The notes under the pieces: model-generated
What the model was told of the DNA's origin: nothing
The model's database searches: none
The model's input: only the letters and a program-made list of their open reading frames with translations
Made by a program: the position numbers and the translations under genes
Shown here: positions 51,605 through 60,613 of the stretch, piece after piece
Position numbering within the stretch: position 1 is the stretch's first letter
Layout: every line of letters begins with the position of its first letter
From: an uncultured Tessaracoccus sp.
Lineage (GTDB): Bacteria; Actinomycetota; Actinomycetes; Propionibacteriales; Propionibacteriaceae
Direction of reading: 5' to 3'
Assembly: GCF_943914565.1 (NCBI RefSeq)
Contig: NZ_CALUCN010000006.1
Span: 124,001-188,000 of the forward strand
DNA length: 64,000 nt

Positions 51605-53202
51605 TGCGGGGTTCGGCTCTCCCGCAGCGGGCGGCCTGGGGCGTCGTGGCGGCGCTCCCGGCCGCCTTCCTCGTCGTCTTCTTCGCCTGGCCGGCCGCGA
51701 CGCTCGTCCTCAAGGGCTTCCACGACGGCGGCCGGTGGACGCTCGACGGGCTGGCCCGCGTCGCGGAGTCCCCGCGGACGTGGCGGGCGCTCGGGTTCAC
51801 CCTCACCACGTCGCTCACCGCGACGGTGCTGTGCCTGGCGCTGGGTCTCGTCGGGGCGTACGTGCTCTACCGGTTGCGGTTCCCCGGGCAAACGCTGCTG
51901 CGCGGGCTCGTGACGGTGCCGTTCGTGCTGCCGACGGTGGTCGTCGGCATCGCGTTCTCGGGGCCGGAGCCGGTCGTCGGGATCGTGCTGGCGATGGTGT
52001 TCTTCAACTACTCGGTGGTGGTGCGCACCGTCGGGGCGCTGTGGGCCCGGCTCGACGAGCGGCAGTCGCAGGCGGCGCAGTCGCTCGGCGCGTCGCCGCT
52101 CAAGGCCGCGTGGACGGTCACGCTGCCGGCGCTGGCACCGGCCATCGTGTCCGCGGCGTCGCTGGTGTTCCTGTTCTGCGCGTCGGGGTTCGGCATCGTC
52201 ATGACGCTCGGCCGCGGCCGGTACCAGACGATCGAGACCGAGATCTGGTTCCAGACCACGCAGGTGTTCAACCTCTCCGCCGCCGCGGCGCTGTCGATCG
52301 CGCAGATCGTCGTGGTCACGATCTGCCTCGCGCTGGCGAGCGCCTGGCAGCAACGCGCGCAGTCGGCGCTCAAACTCCTGCCGGAGACCGCGTCGGCGCG
52401 CGACGTCGTCCTGCGTCGCGACTGGGTACCGCTGCTCGTCACGGCCATCGTGTGCGTCGGGCTGCTCGCCGCCCCGCTCGGTGGGCTCGTGTTGCGCTCG
52501 GTCCGCGTCGACGGTGGCTGGAGCCTCGCGGGCTACCGCGGCCTGCTCGGCGGCTCGCTCGCGTCCGCGATCACGACGACACTCGGCACCGCGGTGTGCG
52601 CGGCCCTGCTCGCGCTGGTGCTGGGGGTGCTCGTCGCGCTCGTGGTCTCGCGACGTCCGCGGTCGCGCGCGGGCCGCTGGTGGCTGCGCACGGGTGAGAA
52701 CGTGTTCATGCTGCCGCTGGGCGTCTCGGCCGTGACCGTCGGCTTCGGCTACCTCATCACGCTCAACCGGCCGCCGCTCGACCTCCGTTCCTCGATCGTG
52801 CTCATCCCGATCGCGCAGGCGGTCGTGGCGCTGCCGATGGTGGTGCGCACGCTGCTGCCGACGTTGCGCGCGATCGATCCCCGGCAGCTGCAGGCCGCCC
52901 AGGTGCTGGGCGCGTCACCGCTGAAGGTGCTTGGGACGATCGAGCTGCCGGCGCTCGGCCGCGGGCTGGGGCTGGCGCTCGGCTTCGCGCTCGCCACGAG
53001 CATCGGCGAGTTCGGCGCGACGAGCTTCCTCGCCCGGCCGGGCCAGCAGACGCTGCCGGTGCTCATCTTCCATCTGTTCAGCCGGCCGACGGGCGACAAC
53101 TACGTGATGGCCCTGGCCGCGTCGGTGATCTTGGCAGTATTGACGGCAACGGTGATGGTCGTGGCCGAACGTGCCCGACCGCGAGAGGTGGATGCATGGT
53201 GA
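51604..53202 (+). CDS. thiP: Thiamine ABC transporter permease ThiP
   Basis: A 532-residue permease made of two fused binding-protein-dependent transport domains (about 1-265 and 280-530). Both EAA loops are visible, as QSQAAQSLGASPLKAAWTV and QLQAAQVLGASPLKVLGTI. This double architecture is normal for ThiP. The GTG at 51604 overlaps the thiB stop, and the stop overlaps the ATPase gene by 7 bp. Confidence 0.92.
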   Translation: MRGSALPQRAAWGVVAALPAAFLVVFFAWPAATLVLKGFHDGGRWTLDGLARVAESPRTWRALGFTLTTSLTATVLCLALGLVGAYVLYRLRFPGQTLLRGLVTVPFVLPTVVVGIAFSGPEPVVGIVLAMVFFNYSVVVRTVGALWARLDERQSQAAQSLGASPLKAAWTVTLPALAPAIVSAASLVFLFCASGFGIVMTLGRGRYQTIETEIWFQTTQVFNLSAAAALSIAQIVVVTICLALASAWQQRAQSALKLLPETASARDVVLRRDWVPLLVTAIVCVGLLAAPLGGLVLRSVRVDGGWSLAGYRGLLGGSLASAITTTLGTAVCAALLALVLGVLVALVVSRRPRSRAGRWWLRTGENVFMLPLGVSAVTVGFGYLITLNRPPLDLRSSIVLIPIAQAVVALPMVVRTLLPTLRAIDPRQLQAAQVLGASPLKVLGTIELPALGRGLGLALGFALATSIGEFGATSFLARPGQQTLPVLIFHLFSRPTGDNYVMALAASVILAVLTATVMVVAERARPREVDAW

Positions 53203-54173
53203 ACGACGGGCTGCAGGTGCGGGGCGTCTCGGTGCGCTACGGCAACCAGGTGGCGGTCGACGACGTGACCGTCGACGTCGGCCCCGGCCACGTGCTGGCC
53301 CTGCTGGGCCCCTCCGGCTGCGGGAAGTCGTCGCTGCTGCGCGCGGTCGTGGGCCTCGAACCGCTCGCCGCCGGGCAGGTCTGCTGGGACGGCGAGGACC
53401 TCGCCGGGGTCCGCGTCCACAAACGGCGCTTCGGGCTCGTGTTCCAGGACGGGCAGCTGTTCCCGACGATGACCGTGGCCAAGAACGTCGCCTACGGATT
53501 GGGCGCGTTCGACCGCATCGCCAAGCGCCGTCGCGTGCAGGAGCTGCTCGAGCTCGTCGGGCTCCCCGGCTACGGGCCCCGCAAACCCAGCGAGCTCTCC
53601 GGCGGCCAGGCCCAGCGGGTGGCGCTCGCGCGCAGCCTCGCACCGAGCCCGCGGATGATCCTGCTCGACGAGCCCCTGTCCGCACTCGACTCCGCCCTCC
53701 GCCGGCGCCTCGCCGAGGACCTCGCCAGGATCCTGCGAGAGACCGGCACCACGGCGGTCTACGTCACGCACGACCAGGAGGAGGCGTTCACCGTCGCGGA
53801 CTCCGTCGCGGTGATGGACGAGGGCGTGATCCTCCAGCGCGACGCCCCGGACGTGCTGTGGAACCGCCCGCGCAACCGCACCGTCGCCTCGTTCCTCGGG
53901 TTCCGCACCTTCGTCGACGGTGGCACGGCCGCCGCGCTGGGCTGGGACGGGCACCTCGCCGACGGCGAGGTGCTGGGGATCGGCCCGCGCAGCCTCGACC
54001 TCGACCGCGCCGGCGTCCCCGTGCGCGTCAAGCGCCAGTCGATGAACGTCGACCACTTCGTCATCACCGTCGAGCTGCCCGACGGGCAGGAGGCCACCGT
54101 CGCCGCGCCGAGAAAGACCAAGGAACCCGAGATCCGCGTCATCCTGACCTCCGGGGCCGTCACCCCCGCCTGA
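53196..54173 (+). CDS. thiQ: Thiamine ABC transporter ATPase ThiQ-like
   Basis: A 325-residue ABC ATPase with Walker A GPSGCGKSS (about 38-46), the signature LSGGQAQRV, Walker B MILLDEP and the H-loop VTHDQEEAF. The C-terminal about 90 residues look like a small regulatory domain, longer than in enterobacterial ThiQ. It powers ThiP and is the last gene of the riboswitch-controlled operon. Confidence 0.9.
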   Translation: MVNDGLQVRGVSVRYGNQVAVDDVTVDVGPGHVLALLGPSGCGKSSLLRAVVGLEPLAAGQVCWDGEDLAGVRVHKRRFGLVFQDGQLFPTMTVAKNVAYGLGAFDRIAKRRRVQELLELVGLPGYGPRKPSELSGGQAQRVALARSLAPSPRMILLDEPLSALDSALRRRLAEDLARILRETGTTAVYVTHDQEEAFTVADSVAVMDEGVILQRDAPDVLWNRPRNRTVASFLGFRTFVDGGTAAALGWDGHLADGEVLGIGPRSLDLDRAGVPVRVKRQSMNVDHFVITVELPDGQEATVAAPRKTKEPEIRVILTSGAVTPA

Positions 54174-54209
54174 ACCCCGGGCCGGTCCGCCCCTCGGACA
54201 GCCCGAGCG

Positions 54210-54286
54210 CGCACGGTTTCGTCCCCGCGTGCCACGTTCGCCCCCTGTTCGGGGGTGAGTTCGCATCGCGGGGACGAAACCGTGCG
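54210..54286. repeat. Long palindrome with nested hairpin before clpC terminator
   Basis: A perfect inverted repeat with 20-bp arms (54210-54229, CGCACGGTTTCGTCCCCGCG, and 54267-54286) and a 37-nt spacer that itself contains CCCCC-N5-GGGGG. It is unrelated in sequence to the 51-bp palindrome. It lies between convergent thiQ and clpC, 4 bp from the clpC terminator. It may be a second interspersed palindrome family of this genome or a terminator for thiQ. Confidence 0.85.
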
Positions 54287-54290
54287 GAAA

Positions 54291-54332
54291 CGCACCGTGG
54301 CCCCGGGGGAACAACCCCGGGGCCACGGTGCG
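54291..54332. terminator. clpC terminator
   Basis: A perfect 18-bp GC-rich stem (54291-54308 with 54315-54332) and a 6-nt loop just beyond the clpC stop, between convergent genes. No T-run, as is usual in this GC-rich genome. Confidence 0.85.
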
Positions 54333-54347
54333 TCGATCAGGCGGGCA

Positions 54348-56864
54348 TCACTCGCCGGAGGTGCCCTCGTCGGGCGCGGTGGTGCTGCCCTCCAGCTCCT
54401 CGAGCTCGCTGCGCTTCACGCCGGTGAAGCGGAACGGCAGGTCCGCGCCCTCCTCGGCCACGTCGACCTGGACGATCTCGCCCGGGCCGATCTCGCCGAA
54501 GAGGATCTTCTCCGCGAGGATGTCCTCGATGTCGCGCTGGATCGCGCGGCGCAGCGGACGGGCGCCGAGCACCGGGTCGAAGCCGCGCTTGGCGATGAGC
54601 TCCTTCGCGGACCGCGTGAGCTCGATGCCCATGTTGCGGTCGCCCAGGCGCCCCTCGATCTCGGCCACCATGAGGTCGACGATCTTCTCGATGTCGTCCT
54701 GCGTGAGCTGGTGGAACACCACGATCTCGTCGACGCGGTTCAGGAACTCGGGCCGGAAGTGGTGCTTCAGCTCCTCCGAGACCTTCGCCTTCATGCGCTC
54801 GTAGGAGGACTCCTCGTCACCGGCCTTCGCGAAGCCGAGCGACGCGCCGCGGGAGATGTCGCGCGAACCGAGGTTCGTCGTCATCACGATCACGGTGTTC
54901 TTGAAGTCCACCACGCGCCCTTGGGCGTCGGTGAGGCGACCCTCGTCGAGGATCTGCAGCAGCGAGTTGAAGATGTCCGGGTGCGCCTTCTCGATCTCGT
55001 CGAACAGCACGACGGAGAACGGCTTGCGGCGCACCTTCTCGGTGAGCTGGCCGCCCTCCTCGTAGCCGACGTATCCGGGCGGGGAGCCGAACATCCGCGA
55101 CGCCGTGTGCTTCTCGGAGTACTCGGACATGTCGAGCGTGATGAGCGCGTCCTCGTCACCGAACAGGAACTCCGTGAGCGCCTTCGTGAGCTCGGTCTTG
55201 CCGACGCCGGAGGGGCCGGCGAAGATGAACGAGCCAGACGGGCGCTTCGGGTCCTTCAGCCCCGCGCGAGTGCGGCGGATCGACCGGGAGAGCGCCTTCA
55301 CGGCGTCCTCCTGCCCGATGTAGCGCTTGCCGATCTCCTGCTCCATCCGGAGCAGCCGCTGCGACTCCTCCTCGGTGAGCTTGAACACGGGGATGCCGGT
55401 GGTGCCGGAGAGCACGACGGCGATCTCCTCCTCGCCGACGACGGCCGGGGTGTCTGCGTCGCCCTGCTTCCAGGCCTCCTCCTTCTCGGCCCGCTGCGCG
55501 CGCAGCTTCTGCTCCTCGTCACGCAGGCGCGCGGCGCGCTCGAAGTCCTGCGCGTCGATCGCGGCGTCCTTCTCGAGCTTGTTGGCCGCGATCTGCTCGT
55601 CGTACTCCCTGAGGTCCGGCGGCGCGGTCATGCGCTGGATGCGCAGCCGGGCGCCGGCCTCGTCGATGAGATCGATCGCCTTGTCGGGCAGGAAGCGGTC
55701 CTGGATGTAGCGGTCCGCCATCTGCGCTGCGGCGACGAGCGCCTCGTCGGTGATGGTGATGCGGTGGTGCGCCTCGTAGCGGTCCCGCAACCCCTTCAGG
55801 ATGTCGATCGTGAGCGCCACCGACGGCTCGGCCACCTGGATGGGCTGGAAGCGGCGCTCGAGCGCGGCGTCCTTCTCGATGTGCTTGCGGTACTCGTCGA
55901 GCGTCGTGGCGCCGATCGTCTGCAGCTCGCCGCGGGCGAGCATGGGCTTCAGGATCGACGCGGCGTCGATCGCGCCCTCGGCGGCGCCGGCACCGACGAG
56001 GGTGTGGATCTCGTCGATGAACAGCATGATGTCGCCGCGGGTCTTGATCTCCTTCAGCACCTTCTTCAGGCGCTCCTCGAAGTCGCCGCGGTAGCGCGAC
56101 CCGGCGACGAGCGCGCCGAGGTCGAGCGTGTAGATCTGCTTGTCGCGCAGCGTCTCGGGCACGTCGCCGCGCACGATCGCCTGGCTGAGCCCCTCGACGA
56201 CGGCGGTCTTGCCGACGCCGGGCTCACCGATCAGCACCGGGTTGTTCTTCGTGCGACGGCTGAGCACCGTCATCACGCGCTCGATCTCCTGCGTGCGGCC
56301 GATCACCGGGTCCAGTTGGTTGTCCCTCGCAGCCTGGGTGAGGTTGCGACCGAACTGGTCCAGCACCTGCGAGCTCGACTTCTCCGGGCCCGCCTCGGGC
56401 GCGCCGGCCATCGACGCCTCGCGACCCTGGTAGCCCGACAGCAGCTGCAGCACCGTGTTGCGCACGCGGTTGAGGTCGGCTCCGAGCTTGATGAGCACCG
56501 ACGCGGCCACGCCCTCACCCTCACGGATGAGGCCGAGCAGCATGTGCTCGGTGCCGATGTAGTTGTGGTTCATCTGCAGGGCCTCGCGCAGCGACAGCTC
56601 GAGGACCTTCTTGGCACGCGGCGTGAAGGGAACGTGCCCCGACGGGGGCTGCTGCCCGGTGCCGATGATCTCCTCGACCTGCTCACGCACCTGCTCGAGC
56701 GAGATGCCGAGCGACTCGAGGGCCTTGGCGGCGACGCCCTCACCCTCGTGGATGAGGCCCAACAGGATGTGCTCCGTGCCGATGTAGCTGTGGTTCAGCA
56801 GCTTCGCCTCGTCCTGGGCGAGCACGATCACGCGCCGTGCGCGATCCGTAAACCGTTCGAACAT
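54348..56864 (-). CDS. clpC: ATP-dependent Clp protease ATPase ClpC
   Basis: An 838-residue Hsp100 unfoldase that feeds proteins to ClpP. It has a repeated Clp-N domain (about 1-145, with YIGTEHILLGLI and YIGTEHMLLGLI), a first AAA domain with GEPGVGKTAVVEG, a UVR/middle segment (about 420-455, FERAARLRDEEQKL) and a second AAA domain with GPSGVGKTEL, then a C-terminal D2-small domain. The MFERF start at 56864 follows GGAGGAA and is the family norm; the longer frame is rejected. Confidence 0.97.
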   Translation of the reverse strand: MFERFTDRARRVIVLAQDEAKLLNHSYIGTEHILLGLIHEGEGVAAKALESLGISLEQVREQVEEIIGTGQQPPSGHVPFTPRAKKVLELSLREALQMNHNYIGTEHMLLGLIREGEGVAASVLIKLGADLNRVRNTVLQLLSGYQGREASMAGAPEAGPEKSSSQVLDQFGRNLTQAARDNQLDPVIGRTQEIERVMTVLSRRTKNNPVLIGEPGVGKTAVVEGLSQAIVRGDVPETLRDKQIYTLDLGALVAGSRYRGDFEERLKKVLKEIKTRGDIMLFIDEIHTLVGAGAAEGAIDAASILKPMLARGELQTIGATTLDEYRKHIEKDAALERRFQPIQVAEPSVALTIDILKGLRDRYEAHHRITITDEALVAAAQMADRYIQDRFLPDKAIDLIDEAGARLRIQRMTAPPDLREYDEQIAANKLEKDAAIDAQDFERAARLRDEEQKLRAQRAEKEEAWKQGDADTPAVVGEEEIAVVLSGTTGIPVFKLTEEESQRLLRMEQEIGKRYIGQEDAVKALSRSIRRTRAGLKDPKRPSGSFIFAGPSGVGKTELTKALTEFLFGDEDALITLDMSEYSEKHTASRMFGSPPGYVGYEEGGQLTEKVRRKPFSVVLFDEIEKAHPDIFNSLLQILDEGRLTDAQGRVVDFKNTVIVMTTNLGSRDISRGASLGFAKAGDEESSYERMKAKVSEELKHHFRPEFLNRVDEIVVFHQLTQDDIEKIVDLMVAEIEGRLGDRNMGIELTRSAKELIAKRGFDPVLGARPLRRAIQRDIEDILAEKILFGEIGPGEIVQVDVAEEGADLPFRFTGVKRSELEELEGSTTAPDEGTSGE

Positions 56865-56909
56865 CCGTTCCTCCCTCTTGGCTGGCGTCCAGCTTACCCG
56901 CCTCACGCG

Positions 56910-56951
56910 AGGACCCGGATTCTCTGATTGCGAACAGGGAATCCGGGTCCT
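56910..56951. terminator. Hairpin downstream of lsr2
   Basis: AGGACCCGGATTC (56910-56922) pairs perfectly with 56939-56951, extended by two more pairs, around a 12-nt loop. It lies between the lsr2 stop and the clpC ribosome site on the minus strand, so it probably ends lsr2 transcripts, leaving clpC under its own promoter or partial read-through. Confidence 0.7.
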
Positions 56952-56975
56952 GGTGGCGCGCCGACGCCAGGATCG

Positions 56976-57302
56976 TCAGTGCGCCGCGATGTAGGCAGCC
57001 ATCACCTCACGCGGGATGCGCCCGCGCGAGGAGACCTCCATCCCCTGTTCCTCGGCCCAGCGGCGCACCTCGGTGGGCGACACCTCCGCGCGGCCACCGT
57101 CCCCGGCGCGACGACGGCGCGTCCGCCCGCCGACCTTCCGGGCCTGCTTGATCCACGGCGCCAGGGCCTTCTCGAACTTCGCGAGGTTCGCCTCACCGAG
57201 ATCGATCTCGTAGTCGGCGCCACGCACACTGAATTCAACCGTTTCCACACCGGTGGAGCCGTCCACGTCATCCACCAAGGTGACCTCGATCCTTCGTGCC
57301 AT
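56976..57302 (-). CDS. lsr2: Nucleoid-associated protein Lsr2
   Basis: A 108-residue Lsr2 with the N-terminal dimerisation domain (ARRIEVTLVDDVDGS, VEFSVRGADYEIDL) and the C-terminal AT-hook-like DNA-binding end RGRIPREVMAAY, whose RGR enters the minor groove. It silences AT-rich, often foreign, DNA in actinomycetes. Located upstream of clpC as in mycobacteria, and divergent from the NuoD-like gene with a 76-bp gap that must hold both promoters. Confidence 0.95.
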   Translation of the reverse strand: MARRIEVTLVDDVDGSTGVETVEFSVRGADYEIDLGEANLAKFEKALAPWIKQARKVGGRTRRRRAGDGGRAEVSPTEVRRWAEEQGMEVSSRGRIPREVMAAYIAAH

Positions 57303-57378
57303 GATGGTCCTTTCAGAACTAGGAATTCGTGGGACACATTACACGCCACGCGGAGCATGGAAAGGGAAGGCATCGACG

Positions 57379-58467
57379 ATGCACGTCGACTACTGCATTG
57401 GGGCGCTCTCGCTGCCCGACCACCGACACATTTCCCTGGGCCCCGGCCACCCGTCGCAGTCAGGCTTCCTCGCCGTACGGGCCGACGTCGAGGACGGCCG
57501 GTGGCAATCCGTGCGCATCCGCCCCGGATACGGCCACCGTGCCGCGGAGAAGCTCTTCGAGGTGCGCGACTACCGCTCCGCGATCATGCTCGCCGACCGG
57601 CACGACTGGTGGTCCGCGACGACGGGCGAGCTCTGCGTGACCCTCGCGATCGAGCGAGCGATGCGGCTCGTTCCTCCCCCGCGCGCCACGTGGCTGCGCA
57701 CGGTCCTCGCCGAGACGGCCCGCCTGCACAGTCACCTCGCGTTCCTCTCCGTCGTCCCCGACGACGCCGGGCCGCTGTGGCAGCTCGTCGACGACCTGCG
57801 TGCCGCCGTGCTCGCGTGGTCCGGCAACCGCGTCCACCCGATGCTCCAGCGCATCGGCGGGCTCGCGCACGACGTGCCCCAAGGCTGGGCCCTCCCGCTC
57901 GACGCCGTGCGCCGCCTGGCCGACGACCTCGAGCGAGCACTCGACCGCACCGACCGCTTCCGCGGGCTGGCCGTGCTCACCGCCGACGACTGCCGCGACT
58001 TCGGCCTCTCCGGCCCCGTCTCCCGTGCGGCCGGGCTCGACCTCGACCGCCGTCACGACCCCGACCACCTCGCGCACGCCCACGTCTTCCACGCCGCCCC
58101 GACGCGGACCGCCGGCGACGGACACGCCCGGCTGGCCGTCCTCGTCGACGACCTGCGCGCCTCCGCGGACATGCTCGACGCGCTGCTCGCAGGCCTTCGC
58201 GACCACCCGGGCGACGTCGCGGTCCGGCTGGCACGGCGGGTGAAGGTCCCAGAAGGTGAGCACTGGGCCGAGATCGAGGCACCCTGGGGCATCGCCGGGT
58301 GCCTGCTCGTCTCCCGCGGCGGCCCGACACCGTGGCGGCTCGCGCTGCGCACCCCGTCGTTCGCCAACGTCGCCGCGCTCGAGCGCGCCCTCGTCGGGGT
58401 GGCGGAGACGGACATCGCCGACGCCGTGGCCACGGTGGGCTACAGCGTCGGCGACGTCGACAAATAG
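57379..58467 (+). CDS. Orphan NuoD-like (NADH dehydrogenase 49-kDa subunit) protein
   Basis: A 362-residue protein that follows NuoD along its whole length: GPGHPSQSGFLAVRADVEDG, RPGYGHRAAEKLFEVRDYRSAI, ADRHDWWSATTGELCVTLAIE, RVHPMLQRIGGLAHDVPQGW, VLTADDCRDFGLSGPVSRAAG and APWGIAGCLLVSRGG. Yet no other nuo gene is near. The quinone-site His of NuoD (HPSTHG) is replaced (HPSQSG), and the partner Tyr region reads DWW. Hydrogenase-type CxxC metal motifs are absent. So it is probably not a working complex I subunit. The ATG at 57379 follows GGGAAGG. Function unknown. Confidence 0.75.
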   Translation: MHVDYCIGALSLPDHRHISLGPGHPSQSGFLAVRADVEDGRWQSVRIRPGYGHRAAEKLFEVRDYRSAIMLADRHDWWSATTGELCVTLAIERAMRLVPPPRATWLRTVLAETARLHSHLAFLSVVPDDAGPLWQLVDDLRAAVLAWSGNRVHPMLQRIGGLAHDVPQGWALPLDAVRRLADDLERALDRTDRFRGLAVLTADDCRDFGLSGPVSRAAGLDLDRRHDPDHLAHAHVFHAAPTRTAGDGHARLAVLVDDLRASADMLDALLAGLRDHPGDVAVRLARRVKVPEGEHWAEIEAPWGIAGCLLVSRGGPTPWRLALRTPSFANVAALERALVGVAETDIADAVATVGYSVGDVDK

Positions 58468-58489
58468 GGCTGGGCTGGTCGGGCGCCGG

Positions 58490-59119
58490 TCAGGCGTGCT
58501 TGCGCAGCGGCGCCTCGTCGAGCTCGTCCAGGTGCAGCTTCTTGATGTCGATCATCGTGGGGTGCTCGTCCTCGCCCCAGATGTCCTCCACGCGCGGGAA
58601 CAGGCCCGGGTCCGGCAGCTCGACGATCGAGTCCTCGGCCTCCTCGTCGGCGAGCCTCGCCTCGAGCTCCGCGATCCGGGCGGTGAGCTCCTCGATCAAC
58701 GCCTGCCGCTCGGCCACCTCGGCGCGCAGCCACGCGGCGTTGCCGCGCATCGAGCTGAGCTCGGCCTTCGCGGCGCCGAGCTGCGAGCGCAGCTTGACGA
58801 TGATGGCGTTGAGGTTCTCCGCGCGGGCGTTGAACCGATCGATCATGGCCACCGACTCGGCGTGGTGCCGGTCGGAGAGGTCCATGCGGATCTGCACCTC
58901 ACGTCGGATCGCCTCGCGGTGCTCCTCGCGGATGCGGGTGATCTGCTTGAACGCCGCGTGCAGGGCCAGCGCGGCCATCACGCAGGCGACGACGACCCCG
59001 GCCCGCACGATCCAGATGCTTCCCAGCATCGATGCGAGCGCGGCGGCGGAGCCAATGCCAAGAATGGTGAGCGCTGTGGCGCGCTCATTGGGAGTTGTTG
59101 CAACGTGTCGACCAGCCAT
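58490..59119 (-). CDS. Membrane protein with coiled-coil domain
   Basis: A 209-residue protein with two hydrophobic segments (about 16-34 and 37-56), then a long coiled coil (about 60-155, including LSSMRGNAAWLRAEVAERQ) and an acidic C-terminal tail. Family not recognised. It is the last gene of the ftsH-folate run on the minus strand, 29 bp after DUF3180, and could be a membrane scaffold. Confidence 0.7.
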   Translation of the reverse strand: MAGRHVATTPNERATALTILGIGSAAALASMLGSIWIVRAGVVVACVMAALALHAAFKQITRIREEHREAIRREVQIRMDLSDRHHAESVAMIDRFNARAENLNAIIVKLRSQLGAAKAELSSMRGNAAWLRAEVAERQALIEELTARIAELEARLADEEAEDSIVELPDPGLFPRVEDIWGEDEHPTMIDIKKLHLDELDEAPLRKHA

Positions 59120-59148
59120 GGCGCGATTCTATCGCGCGCGCACCGAAA

Positions 59149-59631
59149 TCAAGCGGGACTCGATTCCGCGTGTCCCTCGTCGGGATCATCCGGCGGATCG
59201 GGCAGTCGGAGCTTGTGTTCGATGAGGGATCCGGCCACCGCGAAGAGCACCGATGCAGCGATCGTTCCGGCGCCGGTGACCACCCTGCGCAACGGCGTCT
59301 CGGCCTCGACGAGGCGCAGGTACTTCATCACGTAGACGCTGTGCGCGCCGGCGAGCACCGCGCCCGTGACGATCATCGCCTTGCCCGTGACGACCGCGAG
59401 GAACGCCTCCTGCGCGCCGATCGTGCGGTCCTCGAGCCGCTTCGGCACCAGCAGGGCGTAGACGATGCCCGCCACGCCGAGCACGGCCAGCACTGCGGGC
59501 ACGGTCCACGGCACGACGGGCGGGTACTGCCCCAGCACGTCGAGGAGTTTCATCCCCGCCCAGGCGACGACCGCCCCGGACATCACCGAGACGATCGCCT
59601 GCTTGGGCGTCGTCAGGGAGAGCTTGCTCAA
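59149..59631 (-). CDS. DUF3180 membrane protein
   Basis: A 160-residue protein with four membrane helices and the family features SLTTPKQAIVSVMSGAVVAW and KAMIVTGAVLAGAHSVY. It corresponds to Rv3605c next to folK. The start is a TTG overlapping the folK stop (TTGA), which gives the usual family N-terminus; no ATG/GTG fits better. Function unknown. Confidence 0.85.
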   Translation of the reverse strand: MSKLSLTTPKQAIVSVMSGAVVAWAGMKLLDVLGQYPPVVPWTVPAVLAVLGVAGIVYALLVPKRLEDRTIGAQEAFLAVVTGKAMIVTGAVLAGAHSVYVMKYLRLVEAETPLRRVVTGAGTIAASVLFAVAGSLIEHKLRLPDPPDDPDEGHAESSPA

Positions 59632-60191
59632 AAGCCGGTCGACGCGGTGATCTCGATGTCGTCGCGGAGGCTGACGCCCTCGGTGTCCACGTCCTCGACG
59701 AGGTCCGCGATCGGGCCGTGCCCCTCGAGCTCGCCCTCGGGGTCGACGTCGAGCCACGGCACGAGCACGAACGCACGCTCGTGCGCGTGCGGGTGGGGCA
59801 GCTCGATGTCGGCCTCCGACGTGCGCTTGCCCACCATGACGATGTCGATGTCGAGCGTGCGCGGCCCGCCCGGCTCGGTGCGCTCACGGCCGAAGGCCTC
59901 CTCGATCGCGCGCGTGCGGTCGAGGATCGTGAGCGGCTCGAGCGTCGACTCGGCAATCACGATCATGTTGAGGAAGTTCGGCTGCTCCGGCACGTCGCCC
60001 CACGGCGTCGTCTCGTAGACGGGCGAGACCTCCACCAGCATGAGGGACGGGGTGTCGGCCAGCAGGTCGACGGCGCGCTGGAGGGTCTCCGCCGAGTCCC
60101 CGAGGTTCGAGCCGAGGCTCAGCACCACCTTGGAGATGGGCCGCAGGTTCCCGAGGGTGTCGACGTCGAGGTCGAAGGGTCCGTTGGACAT
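59628..60191 (-). CDS. folK: Hydroxymethyl-dihydropterin pyrophosphokinase
   Basis: A 187-residue HPPK, transferring pyrophosphate from ATP to 6-hydroxymethyl-dihydropterin in folate synthesis. Signature motifs are VVLSLGSNLGD, YETTPWG, QPNFLNMIV and GPRTLDIDIV, then LPHPHAHERAFVLVPW. About 20 residues precede the usual start (RPISKVVLSLGS). It is followed without a gap by DUF3180. Confidence 0.95.
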   Translation of the reverse strand: MSNGPFDLDVDTLGNLRPISKVVLSLGSNLGDSAETLQRAVDLLADTPSLMLVEVSPVYETTPWGDVPEQPNFLNMIVIAESTLEPLTILDRTRAIEEAFGRERTEPGGPRTLDIDIVMVGKRTSEADIELPHPHAHERAFVLVPWLDVDPEGELEGHGPIADLVEDVDTEGVSLRDDIEITASTGF

Positions 60192-60193
60192 GT

Positions 60194-60556
60194 CTATCTG
60201 CTCCTTGTCATGGTGACCGCCACGTCGGTGAAGGACTGGGCGAGCGGGGCGCCCGGCTTGTGCACGGTGACGCGAACCGTCCGGGCGAGCGGCTCGCGGT
60301 CGAGCACGCGTGCGACGATCTCGTGCGCGAGCGTCTCGATCAGCTGGTACGGGCCCGACGCGATCGTCGCCACCACGAGCTCCGCCACACGCGAGTAGTC
60401 GATCGTGGCCTGGAGATCGTCGTCGGCCGGGAACGCGTCCACCTGCATCTCGACGTCCACGACGAAGTCCTGCCCCTCGGATCGTTCGTGGGGCAGCACA
60501 CCGTGGAAGCCGCGGGCACGCAGCCCGGTCAGCGAGATGGTGTCGATGGCTCTCAC
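60194..60556 (-). CDS. folB: Dihydroneopterin aldolase
   Basis: A 120-residue FolB that cleaves dihydroneopterin to hydroxymethyl-dihydropterin and glycolaldehyde. It has ISLTGLRARGFHGVLPHER (with the conserved glutamate), DYSRVAELV, LIETLAHEIVARVL and VTVHKPGAP, all in family order. GTG start at 60556. It sits between folP and folK in the folate operon. Confidence 0.95.
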   Translation of the reverse strand: MRAIDTISLTGLRARGFHGVLPHERSEGQDFVVDVEMQVDAFPADDDLQATIDYSRVAELVVATIASGPYQLIETLAHEIVARVLDREPLARTVRVTVHKPGAPLAQSFTDVAVTMTRSR

Positions 60557-60613
60557 CTCAGCTCGTGGACGACGGTGGACAACTGGGAGTCTAGCCCAGC
60601 CCGACGTGGCCGG

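Noticed and set aside
54348..56906. ClpC starting at the upstream ATG (852 residues)
   Set aside because: MFERF at 56864 is the family N-terminus and has a GGAGGAA ribosome site; the upstream part is not conserved.
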